From the NCBI RefSeq assembly GCF_000349725.1, contig NZ_APCP01000075.1, forward strand, positions 1-45,573: 45,573 nt of DNA, in the 5' to 3' direction. Source of the stretch: Ligilactobacillus pobuzihii E100301 = KCTC 13174 (lineage in GTDB: Bacteria; Bacillota; Bacilli; Lactobacillales; Lactobacillaceae). Shown one piece after another: positions 1 through 8,768 of the stretch (the stretch's first letter is position 1; each line of letters starts with the position of its first letter). Below the pieces are notes generated by a model. The model was not told the origin of the DNA. It ran no database searches and was given only the letters and a program-made list of their open reading frames with translations. Both the position numbers and the translations under genes were made by a program.

Positions 1-32
1 TTGTGTGGTAACTAATATGATAAACGATATTT

Positions 33-51
33 CGCCACTATGGCGTTTTTT
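33..51 (+). terminator. Short hairpin plus T-run, end of an upstream plus-strand gene
   Basis: A 5-bp stem (CGCCA, loop CTA, TGGCG) is followed directly by six T on the plus strand. It would end a plus-strand gene lying before the window. The stem is short, so this is a modest candidate. Confidence 0.4.
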
Positions 52-103
52 GTGTTAATTTTTTTAATTGGCTAACTTCATTTTAAAATCTCCCCTTTAA
101 AAG

Positions 104-1009
104 CTATAATACTATTAACAAAAAAGTTAAAGTAAAGACACTAAACACGGTGCTTACTAAAGTACAAGTTGACACTAAATCAGGCTCAGTATCAAACTGT
201 ATAGCATACATCGTCGTATTAGCCGCACTAGGCATAGCCGCCATTAAAACAATAACCGTTGTAAGCATATGCCCTAATGAAAACAATATACAGATCATGT
301 AAGCAACAATAGGGGAAATAATTAGTCTAAAAAAAGACGCTAAAGAAACATCTAACCAAGAAATTTTTTTGATTTTCGTATCTGCTAATTGCATCCCCAA
401 AATAATCATAATCAAGGGAATAGTTATATTTCCAATAATTTTTATGCTTCCCATAATATTGTTAGGGATTTTACAATTAAGATAATTTAATAAAATCGCC
501 GGAAGTATAACATAGTTCATTGGCTGTTTAAAAATCGCCAATAAAGCTTTCTTCACTCCCTCAAGTCCTTTAACATCTCCATATGAAGCAATATACACAC
601 CAACAACACCCATCAGGATATTATGAATCACCATTATTGTCATAGCATATTCAACACTCTTATTTCCAAAAGCAAAAAGAACAATGGGAACACCATAGTT
701 TCCACTATTTGGAAAAACAGTCGAAAGAAGAAAAGCATTCATCTTCTTTTTATTAAATCCTATTATTTTACCGACCAGTACTCCTAACAAAATTAAAATT
801 ATCATTATTCCAGTAGAAACTAGAACAACTATCGAAAAACTATTATTTAAGTTTGCACTATAGAAAGTTTGAAAAACAAGGAATGGTAATAATAAATATA
901 TAGCAATTGTCGATAATGGTTTAATATCTAAATAAAAAAATTTCTGAAAAATAAAGCCTGTAAAAAATATTAAAAGAACTGGCAACATAACTTGTATAAA
1001 CACCGTCAT
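104..1009 (-). CDS. Auxin efflux carrier (AEC) family permease
   Basis: A 301-residue, very hydrophobic protein with about ten membrane segments spread over its whole length. It begins MTVFIQVMLPVLLIFFTGF and has the polar, Asn/Gly-rich stretch FPNSGNYGVPIVLFAFG (about residues 99-115) typical of AEC-family transporters; the C-terminal half has the second hydrophobic bundle with MAAMPSAANTTMYA. AEC members in lactic acid bacteria often move organic acids such as malate, but the substrate here cannot be read from sequence. The ATG is preceded by AAAGGAAGA at good spacing. It lies downstream of, and in the same direction as, the acetyltransferase, with a 111-bp gap and no obvious shared function. 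Family call is firm, substrate unknown. Confidence 0.85.
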   Translation of the reverse strand: MTVFIQVMLPVLLIFFTGFIFQKFFYLDIKPLSTIAIYLLLPFLVFQTFYSANLNNSFSIVVLVSTGIMIILILLGVLVGKIIGFNKKKMNAFLLSTVFPNSGNYGVPIVLFAFGNKSVEYAMTIMVIHNILMGVVGVYIASYGDVKGLEGVKKALLAIFKQPMNYVILPAILLNYLNCKIPNNIMGSIKIIGNITIPLIMIILGMQLADTKIKKISWLDVSLASFFRLIISPIVAYMICILFSLGHMLTTVIVLMAAMPSAANTTMYAIQFDTEPDLVSTCTLVSTVFSVFTLTFLLIVL

Positions 1010-1120
1010 AATAAGTCTTCCTTTAGATTGGATTCAAAAAATTACTGTCTGATTACTTTACGTATCCAACCAATTATTTAAAATTATTGCAATAAAAAAT
1101 TTACCACTTTCTAGACTTAA

Positions 1121-1744
1121 TCAATTTAAGGGTCTCCCATTATCCCCTGTGTGTTTTGACAAAATCTGATTTTTCTCACATTCAACAGGTCTATTCTTAC
1201 CAATAACCTTCGCTGGTGATCCTGCTACAATAACATCATTTCCAATTGAACTTGTAACGGTAGAATTGGCTCCAACAACAACATTATTTCCAATTGTAAC
1301 TCCTGGTAAAATCACTGAATTTGCACCAAGCCAAACATTGTCACCGATGCTTACAGGATTGCTAGTCCCAATATACTGACCTCTTAACTTTGCATCAAGA
1401 GGATGATCAGCCGAATAAATTTGAGCTTTTGGTGCCATGAAACAATGATTCCCAATATTAACTGGAGCAATATCTAAAATAACGCAATCGTAGTTACATA
1501 AAAAATTATCACCAACATGAATGTTATAACCAAAATCACATCTAAAATTAGGTTGTACATACGGCATCTTACCAACAGAACCAAAAAGTTTTCGTATAAT
1601 AGTATCCTTCTCAAGACTTTTTTCATCGTCAAGTTCATTTAACTGTTTACATAGCCTTCTAGCATGGGTTTCATCCTTTGCTAATTCTGGATCCATAATA
1701 TAATAAGGATTACCGTTTAAGAATTTTTCCTTTTCTGTTGTCAT
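1121..1744 (-). CDS. Maltose/galactoside-type O-acetyltransferase
   Basis: A 207-residue cytoplasmic sugar O-acetyltransferase that would move acetyl from acetyl-CoA to a sugar hydroxyl. The N-terminal mac domain (MTTEKEKFLNGNPYYIMDPEL) is followed by a left-handed beta-helix of hexapeptide repeats (about residues 70-185), including VSIGDNVWLGANSVILPGV. The catalytic His lies in SADHPLD (about residue 113). The C-terminal tail after SPAKVIGKNRP is about 20 residues longer than in many relatives. The start has GGAGAGGGA upstream. A terminator-like hairpin lies just upstream, behind rhaD, so the gene depends on readthrough or on an undetected promoter. It is probably not part of rhamnose breakdown itself. 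Confidence 0.88.
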   Translation of the reverse strand: MTTEKEKFLNGNPYYIMDPELAKDETHARRLCKQLNELDDEKSLEKDTIIRKLFGSVGKMPYVQPNFRCDFGYNIHVGDNFLCNYDCVILDIAPVNIGNHCFMAPKAQIYSADHPLDAKLRGQYIGTSNPVSIGDNVWLGANSVILPGVTIGNNVVVGANSTVTSSIGNDVIVAGSPAKVIGKNRPVECEKNQILSKHTGDNGRPLN

Positions 1745-1775
1745 TTATTCCCTCTCCTAAAAATTTATTGTTATA

Positions 1776-1810
1776 AAAAGACGGTTTACGTTTAAAAACC
1801 ATAAACCGCC
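1776..1810 (-). terminator. Rho-independent terminator of the rhamnose operon
   Basis: Arms at 1780-1790 and 1800-1810 pair over 11 bp with G-U pairs around a short loop; read on the minus strand the stem is followed by CTTTTT. It sits 29 bases behind the rhaD stop codon and so ends the MFS-rhaB-rhaM-rhaA-rhaD unit before the acetyltransferase. Confidence 0.7.
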
Positions 1811-1838
1811 CCAATATCCTAAATTTACAAAACCTATT

Positions 1839-2657
1839 CTAACTTAAGAATTTCGGACTTGCTACAACACCAAAAGCATGAGCTAAATCTCCTAATTGTT
1901 CATCGGTAATTTCCTGTCTTATTTCTCCACCTTGAGCACAAATTTGAGAATAAATCGCAGCTGCTTTTTCAACAGTTTCAATTAGCCCAAAAGCTTCATC
2001 TAAATCGTCCCCAGTACCAAAAATACCGTGATGTGGCCAAATAACAGTCCTAAACTCAGACATTTTATCAGAAGTAGCTTTACCAATTTCATTTGTTCCA
2101 GGAGTCATATAAGGAATAATACCTACCCCTTCCGGAAAGACTACCAAAGATTCAGCTTGCATTTTCCATAATAAACGTGTAATACTTCGTTCATCAAGCT
2201 CATGCGTAAACGACAATGCAATAACATTTGTTGGATGACAATGCATCACAACTCTTTGTTCAGGATCGACTTTTAAACGTTTAATGTGAGACATTAAATG
2301 ACTAGGAAATTCCGATGTTGGTTTGGCGCCATCTTCATAGCCCCATAATAAATCTGCATGTTGCCCATCATCCGTAATTTTCACTAATCCCAAGTCTAAA
2401 CCAGGTTGTGAAATTACATTTCTAAAATATCTTCCGGTTGCAGTCACTAGAAAATAACTTCCGGACAAAACTTTTGCATCAAACCCCAAATCTAACGTAC
2501 GTTTTACTTCAGAAACGTCATCAAAGCCAACTAAATCCTCTGCTGTTAAGCGCAAAGAAACATTTCCACCATTACGTTCGTCCCAACCATGTTGATACGA
2601 AGCTTGAGTTATTCCACAAACCTTTTTGACAAACTTTGAATCACCAAAACTAACCAT
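1839..2657 (-). CDS. rhaD: Rhamnulose-1-phosphate aldolase
   Basis: Class II zinc aldolase that cleaves L-rhamnulose-1-phosphate to dihydroxyacetone phosphate and L-lactaldehyde. Length 272 residues matches the family. Candidate zinc ligands are His139 and His141 in VVMHCHPTN, His210 in WPHHGIFGTG, with Glu116 in TSEFPSH as the likely catalytic acid. The N-terminal phosphate-binding region RNGGNVSLRL (residues 28-37) is intact. It is the last gene of the rhamnose operon, 43 bases behind rhaA, and is followed by a terminator. The start has TAGGAGGAG upstream. Confidence 0.95.
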   Translation of the reverse strand: MVSFGDSKFVKKVCGITQASYQHGWDERNGGNVSLRLTAEDLVGFDDVSEVKRTLDLGFDAKVLSGSYFLVTATGRYFRNVISQPGLDLGLVKITDDGQHADLLWGYEDGAKPTSEFPSHLMSHIKRLKVDPEQRVVMHCHPTNVIALSFTHELDERSITRLLWKMQAESLVVFPEGVGIIPYMTPGTNEIGKATSDKMSEFRTVIWPHHGIFGTGDDLDEAFGLIETVEKAAAIYSQICAQGGEIRQEITDEQLGDLAHAFGVVASPKFLS

Positions 2658-2700
2658 TTTAACTCCTCCTAGGATTACAAATAAATATTATAAATCCTCA

Positions 2701-3972
2701 CTAATTACGTTTGAATTGAACATTTTTTTCATATTGGCGAACTTCATTTAACCAGTCAGTACCAACAGGAACATTGTTTCGAAGACAAAATTCATCCCAA
2801 ACTGCACCAAATGGATAAGACTTGAGTTCCTCCGTAACTGCCAATCGTTTTGTGAAATCAAAATGCAATTCTGCTTCTTTTAAATCTTCAATTGGAGCAA
2901 GCATTGCTTGTAATAATGCTTTTTGCGTAGCACGAGCACCCACTACCCAGGCTGATATACGATTAATAGTTGCATCAAAGAAATCTAAACCAATATTGGT
3001 CTTGTCAAGTAGATTATCACGAACTAATGAACGTGTAATTCTTTGCAGTGCTTCATCGAAAATAACAACATGATCACTATCCCAACGTACCGGACGAGAA
3101 ACATGTAACATTAACCCTTTACCACCAAATGGTAAAAATGCCGTAAATTTATCAGAAACATCTTCTGTCGGATGGAAGTGGCCAGCATCAATTGTCCATA
3201 ATTTGTCACGCGTTAAAGCATAATTGTCATAGAATTCGTGTGACCCAACCGTATATGATTCAACACCTGTACCGAAGAGCTTACCTTCGAACGCTTCAAT
3301 TGTATTCTTTTCATCATAACTTCCATCTTTAATAATTTCGTCAAGTGCATCAATCATACGTAGTCGGGGACTTAACTTATCAATTGGATTATCTTTAAAC
3401 CCATCTGGCATCCAAAAATTATTAACAGATTGTTGGCCTAATTCCTTACCAAAATAATTTGAAATGGCTCTAGATTGTTTTCCGACACGTACCCAGAAAT
3501 CTCTGATATCCTTTTCAGGACTTGCCAAGGTAAAATTCTGTTTTAAATTTGGGTGCGAGAAGAAACTAGGATTCATATCTAATCCAATCCCTTCTTTTTT
3601 TGCCCAATCAACCCAATACTTGAAATCTTCAGGTCCTATTTCATCAAAGTCTTTTTTCTTGTCAGTTACAGCATAAAGTGTATGCACAGCCACTTTATGA
3701 CTACCTGGAACAAGAGACAAAGCTTCGTGAAGATCATCAGTCAACTCATCAGGAGTTCTAGCAATACCGGGATAATTACCACTAACACCAATACCACCTG
3801 TTAATTCTTGCTCAGGGTTGACAAAACCATTAAGGTCGTCCCCTTGCCAACAATGAACAGACAGTTTCACCTTCTCTAATTGTTTTATAGCTTTTTCAGT
3901 GTCCACACCTAATTCAGCATAACGCTCTTTTGCTGTTTGATACGCCTTTTCAACATTTTCAGATTTAACCAT
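2701..3972 (-). CDS. rhaA: L-rhamnose isomerase
   Basis: Converts L-rhamnose to L-rhamnulose, the first committed step. The 423-residue protein has the family's metal site: His265 in IDAGHFHPTE and Asp298/Asp300 in RWDSDHVV, at nearly the same positions as in the well-studied E. coli enzyme. Other conserved blocks are VHCWQGDDL (about 39-47) and GGIGVSGNYPG (59-69), and MPDGFKDNP. AAAAAGGAGAG lies ahead of the ATG. It sits between rhaM (23-base gap) and rhaD (43-base gap). No damage seen. Confidence 0.97.
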   Translation of the reverse strand: MVKSENVEKAYQTAKERYAELGVDTEKAIKQLEKVKLSVHCWQGDDLNGFVNPEQELTGGIGVSGNYPGIARTPDELTDDLHEALSLVPGSHKVAVHTLYAVTDKKKDFDEIGPEDFKYWVDWAKKEGIGLDMNPSFFSHPNLKQNFTLASPEKDIRDFWVRVGKQSRAISNYFGKELGQQSVNNFWMPDGFKDNPIDKLSPRLRMIDALDEIIKDGSYDEKNTIEAFEGKLFGTGVESYTVGSHEFYDNYALTRDKLWTIDAGHFHPTEDVSDKFTAFLPFGGKGLMLHVSRPVRWDSDHVVIFDEALQRITRSLVRDNLLDKTNIGLDFFDATINRISAWVVGARATQKALLQAMLAPIEDLKEAELHFDFTKRLAVTEELKSYPFGAVWDEFCLRNNVPVGTDWLNEVRQYEKNVQFKRN

Positions 3973-3995
3973 AACGAAAACTCTCCTTTTTTAAT

Positions 3996-4313
3996 TTAAT
4001 CCAAATGAAATACTTCTTTTAAATCGAAAGTGACTGGACTTTGATCCTGATTAGTATCCATAATTGAATCCATATGAGCCCACCACTTTTTACAAGCTTC
4101 TGAATTTGAAATTTGATTATATTTTTCAATATTATCTACTTCTAGGTAAGCAAACAAATTTCCAGTATTTTTATCTAAGAAAATTGAGTAGTTGTGAGCA
4201 CCCGCCTCCTTTAATGCTTGGCGCATTTCTGGAAACAAATTATTATGACGTCGCTCATATTCTTCATATTGATCTGGATAAACGTGCATTAATTGTCCTA
4301 ATCTAACTGTCAT
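3996..4313 (-). CDS. rhaM: L-rhamnose mutarotase
   Basis: A 105-residue ferredoxin-like alpha-beta protein that interconverts alpha and beta anomers of L-rhamnose, feeding the anomer preferred by RhaA. The family pattern is clear: YPDQYEEYERRHNNLFPEM at the N-terminus with the active-site His22 region, NYSIFLD, then LFAYLEVDN and the Trp-Trp pair in CKKWWAHM. A strong GGGGGGAT ribosome site precedes the ATG. It lies between rhaB (13-base gap) and rhaA (23-base gap). Confidence 0.93.
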   Translation of the reverse strand: MTVRLGQLMHVYPDQYEEYERRHNNLFPEMRQALKEAGAHNYSIFLDKNTGNLFAYLEVDNIEKYNQISNSEACKKWWAHMDSIMDTNQDQSPVTFDLKEVFHLD

Positions 4314-4326
4314 CTTTATCCCCCCT

Positions 4327-5796
4327 TTATATTGTTGACATAGTATTTTTCTTTAAAAACTTTTGATACTCATTTAGTTTATCGTTCAGAGAAATACCCT
4401 GAGGTGAACATTTATTCACAGAAAATGAATCTGCAACGATTCTTCTAGCCAAATAAACATTTAAAATTTCACCTTGCGAAATCATCTGAACTATAATATT
4501 ACCAATGGCCGTAGCTTCAGATGGGCCTGCATAAATATCAACTCCAGCTATATCTGCTGTTAATTGGTTCATAATCCGAACATTAGAACCGCCACCAACA
4601 ATATTCAAAGTTTCAATCTTATAACCTAAAATATTCCCTAAAATCTCTAACTCGTTAGCATAGTATAGTGACAAATTCGAATAAATTGCCATGGCTAATT
4701 CTCCAGGAGTTTCTGGTATCTTTTGGGAAGTATCTCGACAATAATCTTGAATCTCTGTTATCATGTTAGGCGGATTTTGGAAACGTTCATCATTAACATC
4801 AATAAATTGTTGAAATGGACTCTCCTTTTCTGCTAATTCTGCTAACTGAGAAAAACTATACTTATTACCTAGCTCTTCCTTAACATTTTGAATAATCCAT
4901 AAGCCCATAATATTTTTTAAGAAACGGTAAGTTCCGTAAGCACCCCATTCATTAGTATAATTATACTTAAAGGCAAGTTTCCCGTTTTCAGGGACATTTA
5001 ATTCTGCCCCAATTAAAGACCATGTACCAGAACTTAAATATGCCCATCTCTGCCCTAAGCCTGGCGTGCCGACTACTGCAGAAGCAGTATCATGAGTCGC
5101 AACTGTGGTGACATTTACTTCTGGCAGATCATATTTTAAATACCACTTATTATCTAACGAACCTAAATCTGTTCCAGGATCAACAAGTTTAGGAAACTGT
5201 TCTCGCTTTACGTTAATTTTTTCAAGTAAGTTATCATCAAATAACCCTTCTCTTAAACTCAGCATTTGTGTGGTCGATGCATTTGTAACTTCAGTAACTG
5301 CCACGCCAGTAAGAACATAAGCAATATAGTCAGGAATCATTAAAATCATATCAGTTTTGGCTAATAGGTTTTCATCTTCTTCAAAAAGTTGATAAAGTGT
5401 GTTAAAGTCCAAAAACTGAATACCAGTTTTTTGATATATATATTCTTTTGATACATCAGTAGTTAGTTTTTTTATCGAATCCTTAGTCCGCTCATCACGA
5501 TATGAGATAGGATCCTTTATACGTTCTCCGTCTTTACCGACTAGAACATAATCAACTGCCCATGTATCGATACCCAAATTAACTTTGTCATAGCCAGCGC
5601 TCTTTATTTTTTCTAAACCAATAAATATTTCTTTTAGAATGTGATCAATATCCCAACAATCAAAACCCTGCTTTTTTGAAAAGCCATTCTTAAAGCGATG
5701 CATTTCTTCCAATTTCAACTTTCCATTTTCTAAATGGCTTAACATCAATCTCCCACTAGAAGCACCAATATCAACTGCAACATAAGTTTTTGCCAT
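4327..5796 (-). CDS. rhaB: Rhamnulokinase
   Basis: FGGY-family sugar kinase that phosphorylates L-rhamnulose at C1 with ATP. It is 489 residues, as expected. Visible landmarks are the N-terminal phosphate loop VAVDIGASSGRLML (residues 6-19), the substrate-loop region LGIDTWAVDYVLV, the catalytic region TVATHDTASAV (with the base Asp), and the nucleotide-binding IVGGGSNVRIMNQLTADI near the C-terminus. It is 11 bases downstream of the transporter and 13 bases ahead of rhaM, consistent with one transcript. Confidence 0.96.
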   Translation of the reverse strand: MAKTYVAVDIGASSGRLMLSHLENGKLKLEEMHRFKNGFSKKQGFDCWDIDHILKEIFIGLEKIKSAGYDKVNLGIDTWAVDYVLVGKDGERIKDPISYRDERTKDSIKKLTTDVSKEYIYQKTGIQFLDFNTLYQLFEEDENLLAKTDMILMIPDYIAYVLTGVAVTEVTNASTTQMLSLREGLFDDNLLEKINVKREQFPKLVDPGTDLGSLDNKWYLKYDLPEVNVTTVATHDTASAVVGTPGLGQRWAYLSSGTWSLIGAELNVPENGKLAFKYNYTNEWGAYGTYRFLKNIMGLWIIQNVKEELGNKYSFSQLAELAEKESPFQQFIDVNDERFQNPPNMITEIQDYCRDTSQKIPETPGELAMAIYSNLSLYYANELEILGNILGYKIETLNIVGGGSNVRIMNQLTADIAGVDIYAGPSEATAIGNIIVQMISQGEILNVYLARRIVADSFSVNKCSPQGISLNDKLNEYQKFLKKNTMSTI

Positions 5797-5807
5797 ATCT
5801 TCACTTC

Positions 5808-7115
5808 CTAAACATTCTTATTAGAATTAATTCTTTGTCCTAAAGAATCAACTTTGTTAACTTTTTTTGTACCATAACGTTCCTCAGTAATTTGATCCAA
5901 CGATTTCCCACGAGTTTTAGGTGTCCAAATTGTACCTATTAACAATGATACAACGAGCAATGCAATCATACACAAACCTGCTACCTTAAAGCCTAAACTG
6001 GTAAGGATCATTGGGAAAATAATTGACCAAACTCCGGCAGTTCCTCGTACAATGAAAAACATAAAGCCTTGAGAGCCAGCACGATATTTAGTTGGGAATA
6101 GCTCTACCGCCCATAATGAGTACCAGGCTTGAGCACCAATACCAGCAGATAATCCCCAAATAATCACGAAGGAAAGCAATGCGGTCCAACCAAACCCCAT
6201 AAACGTTAAAATAACCCATGAAATCACTGCCATAAGTGCGCCAGTAAAAAAGAATCCACGATGATTGATTTTATCGCCGTATAGAGCAAAGCCAAAATAC
6301 CCAGAAAGAGCTGTACATCCCCAGAGTAAGGCTTGCAACAAATTGGCTTGTAAATTATTCAAACCACCAACTGTTTCATAAACATATGGCATAAAGAAAC
6401 CCATTGCTCCAGAGACTAAATTCCAAAATACATAAACACCACAAAGAAATAAGATACTTTTTACCGAAATGCTACTTGAAAAGAGCTCTTTATATGGGTG
6501 AGGTTTAATACCAGATGCTTTTTCAATTTTCTTTTGTTTAACCCAACTCTCTGATTCAGGTAATTTTCTTTGAAGCGTCCATGCAATGAAAGCAATAATT
6601 GCTAAAACGGCAAACAGAATCCTATTACCCATTAATCCTAGAGGGGCCAATAAACTAGCTAAAATAAAGATAAAAACTGGACCCATCGACCAAGAAAATT
6701 GCGATATTCCAATATCATGAGCACGATTTTTATCATCCGAAGTCTCACCAATGTATGTCCAAGAGGCTGGGACCCCAGCACCAACTGCCATTCCTGTAAC
6801 TAAAAATCCAACTAAAAGCATAGGGAAATTAATAGAAAAAACAATAGTAAGACACCCAACCATATATACTAGCATGTCATAGGTATAGATCATTTTTCTT
6901 CCATACCTGTCGGATAAAGTACCACCGATAATCGCTCCTAGAGCTGACCCAAAAGCATTAGCACTTAAAGCCCCTAATAAGCCAACTGCAAAGCTACTCA
7001 ATGTAAATTCTCTTTGCCACAAAGTTAACCCAGCAGCACCTGCAACGATTGATCCAGAATCCAAAAAGTTTGTAAGGGAAACTGCCCAAGTGGATGCATG
7101 CGAATTTTTTGCCAT
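5808..7115 (-). CDS. MFS sugar transporter, probable rhamnose uptake
   Basis: Twelve-segment major facilitator of the sugar porter type, about 435 residues. Landmarks: GGTLSDRYGRKMIYTYDM after the second membrane segment (the G-x-x-x-D-R-x-G-R-K loop), the middle cytosolic loop with PESESWVKQKK, and TPKTRGKSLDQITEERYG near the C-terminus, matching the PETKGxxLEEI family end. As first gene of the rha operon it most likely imports L-rhamnose; that is from context, not from substrate residues. An in-frame GTG 12 bases upstream (7127) overlaps the AGAGG ribosome site, so the ATG at 7115 (MAKNSHAS) is the better start. Confidence 0.88.
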   Translation of the reverse strand: MAKNSHASTWAVSLTNFLDSGSIVAGAAGLTLWQREFTLSSFAVGLLGALSANAFGSALGAIIGGTLSDRYGRKMIYTYDMLVYMVGCLTIVFSINFPMLLVGFLVTGMAVGAGVPASWTYIGETSDDKNRAHDIGISQFSWSMGPVFIFILASLLAPLGLMGNRILFAVLAIIAFIAWTLQRKLPESESWVKQKKIEKASGIKPHPYKELFSSSISVKSILFLCGVYVFWNLVSGAMGFFMPYVYETVGGLNNLQANLLQALLWGCTALSGYFGFALYGDKINHRGFFFTGALMAVISWVILTFMGFGWTALLSFVIIWGLSAGIGAQAWYSLWAVELFPTKYRAGSQGFMFFIVRGTAGVWSIIFPMILTSLGFKVAGLCMIALLVVSLLIGTIWTPKTRGKSLDQITEERYGTKKVNKVDSLGQRINSNKNV

Positions 7116-7142
7116 ATTTATAAACACCTCTTAATTTATTTT

Positions 7143-7156
7143 TGTAATCGATTACT
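7143..7156 (-). promoter_or_regulatory. cre-like catabolite repression site
   Basis: The perfect palindrome GTAATCGATTAC (7144-7155) fits the CcpA cre pattern TG-WAANCGNTNNC-A with one end mismatch. It lies just downstream of the -10 of the rha promoter, a usual place for repression. Confidence 0.55.
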
Positions 7157-7169
7157 TTAATTCACATTT

Positions 7170-7199
7170 ATTCTATCCAAGTTAGCCAGAAAGGGTCAA
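7170..7199 (-). promoter_or_regulatory. Probable rha operon promoter
   Basis: On the minus strand TTGACC (7199-7194) and TAGAAT (7175-7170) are separated by 18 bases, about 55 bases ahead of the transporter start. The cre-like site lies downstream and a direct repeat upstream. Confidence 0.55.
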
Positions 7200-7210
7200 T
7201 AACATATTCC

Positions 7211-7237
7211 AACAACATCGGTATCATTTAACAACAT
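7211..7237. promoter_or_regulatory. Direct repeat, candidate AraC-type activator site
   Basis: AACAACAT occurs at 7211-7218 and 7230-7237, 19 bases apart, ending about 12 bases upstream of the rha -35. AraC-family activators usually bind such direct repeats; the likely binder is the AraC-type protein encoded at 8769-9767. Binding is inferred. Confidence 0.4.
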
Positions 7238-7448
7238 TCATAACAGCGTTTACATTTATTATTTAATTTTTTTTGTTTTTATTTCACAATATACGAATAA
7301 ATGTTCAAAATAAATCCTACGTTTATTTCCCGCTTAACAAAAGCTTTATAGAGTATAGGGCTTTAAAAATATCCATAAATTCATGAACAATGGTCAACTT
7401 CTGACAGGTGAAACCACAATTAAAGTTATTTATTTCACATTGTTTTTG

Positions 7449-7477
7449 TTGATTTTTTTTATTATTAGTGACATAAT
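7449..7477 (+). promoter_or_regulatory. Candidate promoter of the alcohol dehydrogenase gene
   Basis: TTGATT (7449-7454), 17 bases, CATAAT (7472-7477). It lies 47 bases ahead of the TTG start at 7524, which supports that start over the in-frame ATG at 7383. Confidence 0.45.
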
Positions 7478-7523
7478 CTTTGCTGAAAGAGTTTTTCTAA
7501 TATTTAAAAGGAGTGAGTTTAAA

Positions 7524-8645
7524 TTGAAAATTAGTGCTGCTGTTGTAAACAAAAAAGGAGATCCATTTACAATAAAAAACGATATAGAACTCCATGATAT
7601 TGGTCCCACTGACTTACAAATCCATATGGTTGCAAGTGGTATTTGCCATTCAGATGAAGCAATAAGAAAAGGTGATGCTTCCGTAGGATATCCAGCTATC
7701 TTAGGTCATGAAGGAGCTGGAATTGTGGAAAATATTGGTGATGAAGTTAGAGGATTTAACATAGGAGATCACGTGGTTTTATCTTTTTATGCTGATGGCA
7801 TATGTGACAATTGTCTGAAGGGAATTCCAACACAATGCCGTAATTATGCAGACTACAATTTATCTGGAGTAAGAGCTGATGGTGAATATCAATTTCAAGA
7901 GGGAAAATCTAATATTTCAAATATGTTCAATCAATCGTCTTTTACTACCACAACTGTTGTTGACCAACGTAATGCTGTAAAGGTTGATAAAAATTTAGAC
8001 TTACGGAAGTTGGGCCCTTTAGGATGTGGATATGTTACTGGGTCCGGGACTGTATTTAACACTTTACAACCGAAACCAGGAGATACCCTTGCTGTCTTCG
8101 GAACCGGTGCTGTTGGTTTAGCGTCAATGATGGCAGGAAAAATATCAGGTTGTACCAAAGTTATTGCAGTAGATATAGTTCCCGAACGTTTAGATTTAGC
8201 GAAAGAACTTGGAGCTACTCATGTAGTTAATAGCAATGAAGTGGATCCCGTAGCCAAAATCAAAGATTTAACTAATGGTTATGGAGTAAATTGGACCATT
8301 GATACTACAGGTATTCCTACTGTCATAAAAAGCAGCATTTCATCTTTAGCACAAGGTGGAACATGTGCCGCTATTGCTGTAACACCACATTTGATAGAAT
8401 TATCAACTTGGAATGAGCTTTGTGTAGATGATAAAAAAATTGTGGGAGTTAATATGGGGGACTCCATTCCACAAATTGATATCCCTCGCTTAATCGAATT
8501 TTATAAGCAAGGACAATTCGATTTTGACAAAACAGAAAAATTTTATGAGTTTTCAGACATCAATAAAGCAAACCATGATTCAGTTTGCGGGAAAACTATT
8601 AAGCCAGTATTAATCATAGATTCCGATTACACTCCAGGCAATTAA
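7524..8645 (+). CDS. Zinc-dependent alcohol dehydrogenase (class III/aryl-alcohol type)
   Basis: Medium-chain dehydrogenase of 373 residues using NAD(P). Catalytic zinc ligands are Cys41 (SGICHSD) and His62-Glu63 (LGHEGAG). The NAD fold is marked by GTGAVGLASMMAG and the Asp ending the second strand in IAVDIVP. The structural-zinc loop reads ADGICDNCLKGIPTQC: the first of the four usual Cys is Asp. I chose TTG at 7524 because AAAAGGAG lies just upstream and the family N-terminus starts there; the in-frame ATG at 7383 would add a 47-residue hydrophobic stretch unlike the family. Divergent from the rha operon, it may act on L-lactaldehyde made by RhaD, but that is inference. Confidence 0.85.
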   Translation: MKISAAVVNKKGDPFTIKNDIELHDIGPTDLQIHMVASGICHSDEAIRKGDASVGYPAILGHEGAGIVENIGDEVRGFNIGDHVVLSFYADGICDNCLKGIPTQCRNYADYNLSGVRADGEYQFQEGKSNISNMFNQSSFTTTTVVDQRNAVKVDKNLDLRKLGPLGCGYVTGSGTVFNTLQPKPGDTLAVFGTGAVGLASMMAGKISGCTKVIAVDIVPERLDLAKELGATHVVNSNEVDPVAKIKDLTNGYGVNWTIDTTGIPTVIKSSISSLAQGGTCAAIAVTPHLIELSTWNELCVDDKKIVGVNMGDSIPQIDIPRLIEFYKQGQFDFDKTEKFYEFSDINKANHDSVCGKTIKPVLIIDSDYTPGN

Positions 8646-8661
8646 TAACTATGACAAAGCA

Positions 8662-8705
8662 AACTCTTCTATGTGAAATTATACTCATAGAAGAGTTGCT
8701 TTTTT
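8662..8705 (+). terminator. Strong terminator behind the alcohol dehydrogenase gene
   Basis: AACTCTTCTATG (8662-8673) pairs perfectly with 8686-8697 across a 12-base loop and is followed by GCTTTTTT. It separates the dehydrogenase from the AraC-type regulator. Confidence 0.85.
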
Positions 8706-8768
8706 GTTGTTAATTTAATAATATTCTTGAAAAAGTAAAAAACGCTAGAAATTGAAAGGAAACTGCAT

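Noticed and set aside
7383-7523. 47-codon N-terminal extension of the alcohol dehydrogenase frame
   Set aside because: Hydrophobic, no ribosome site at 7383, not part of the family; a good ribosome site and promoter fit the TTG at 7524.
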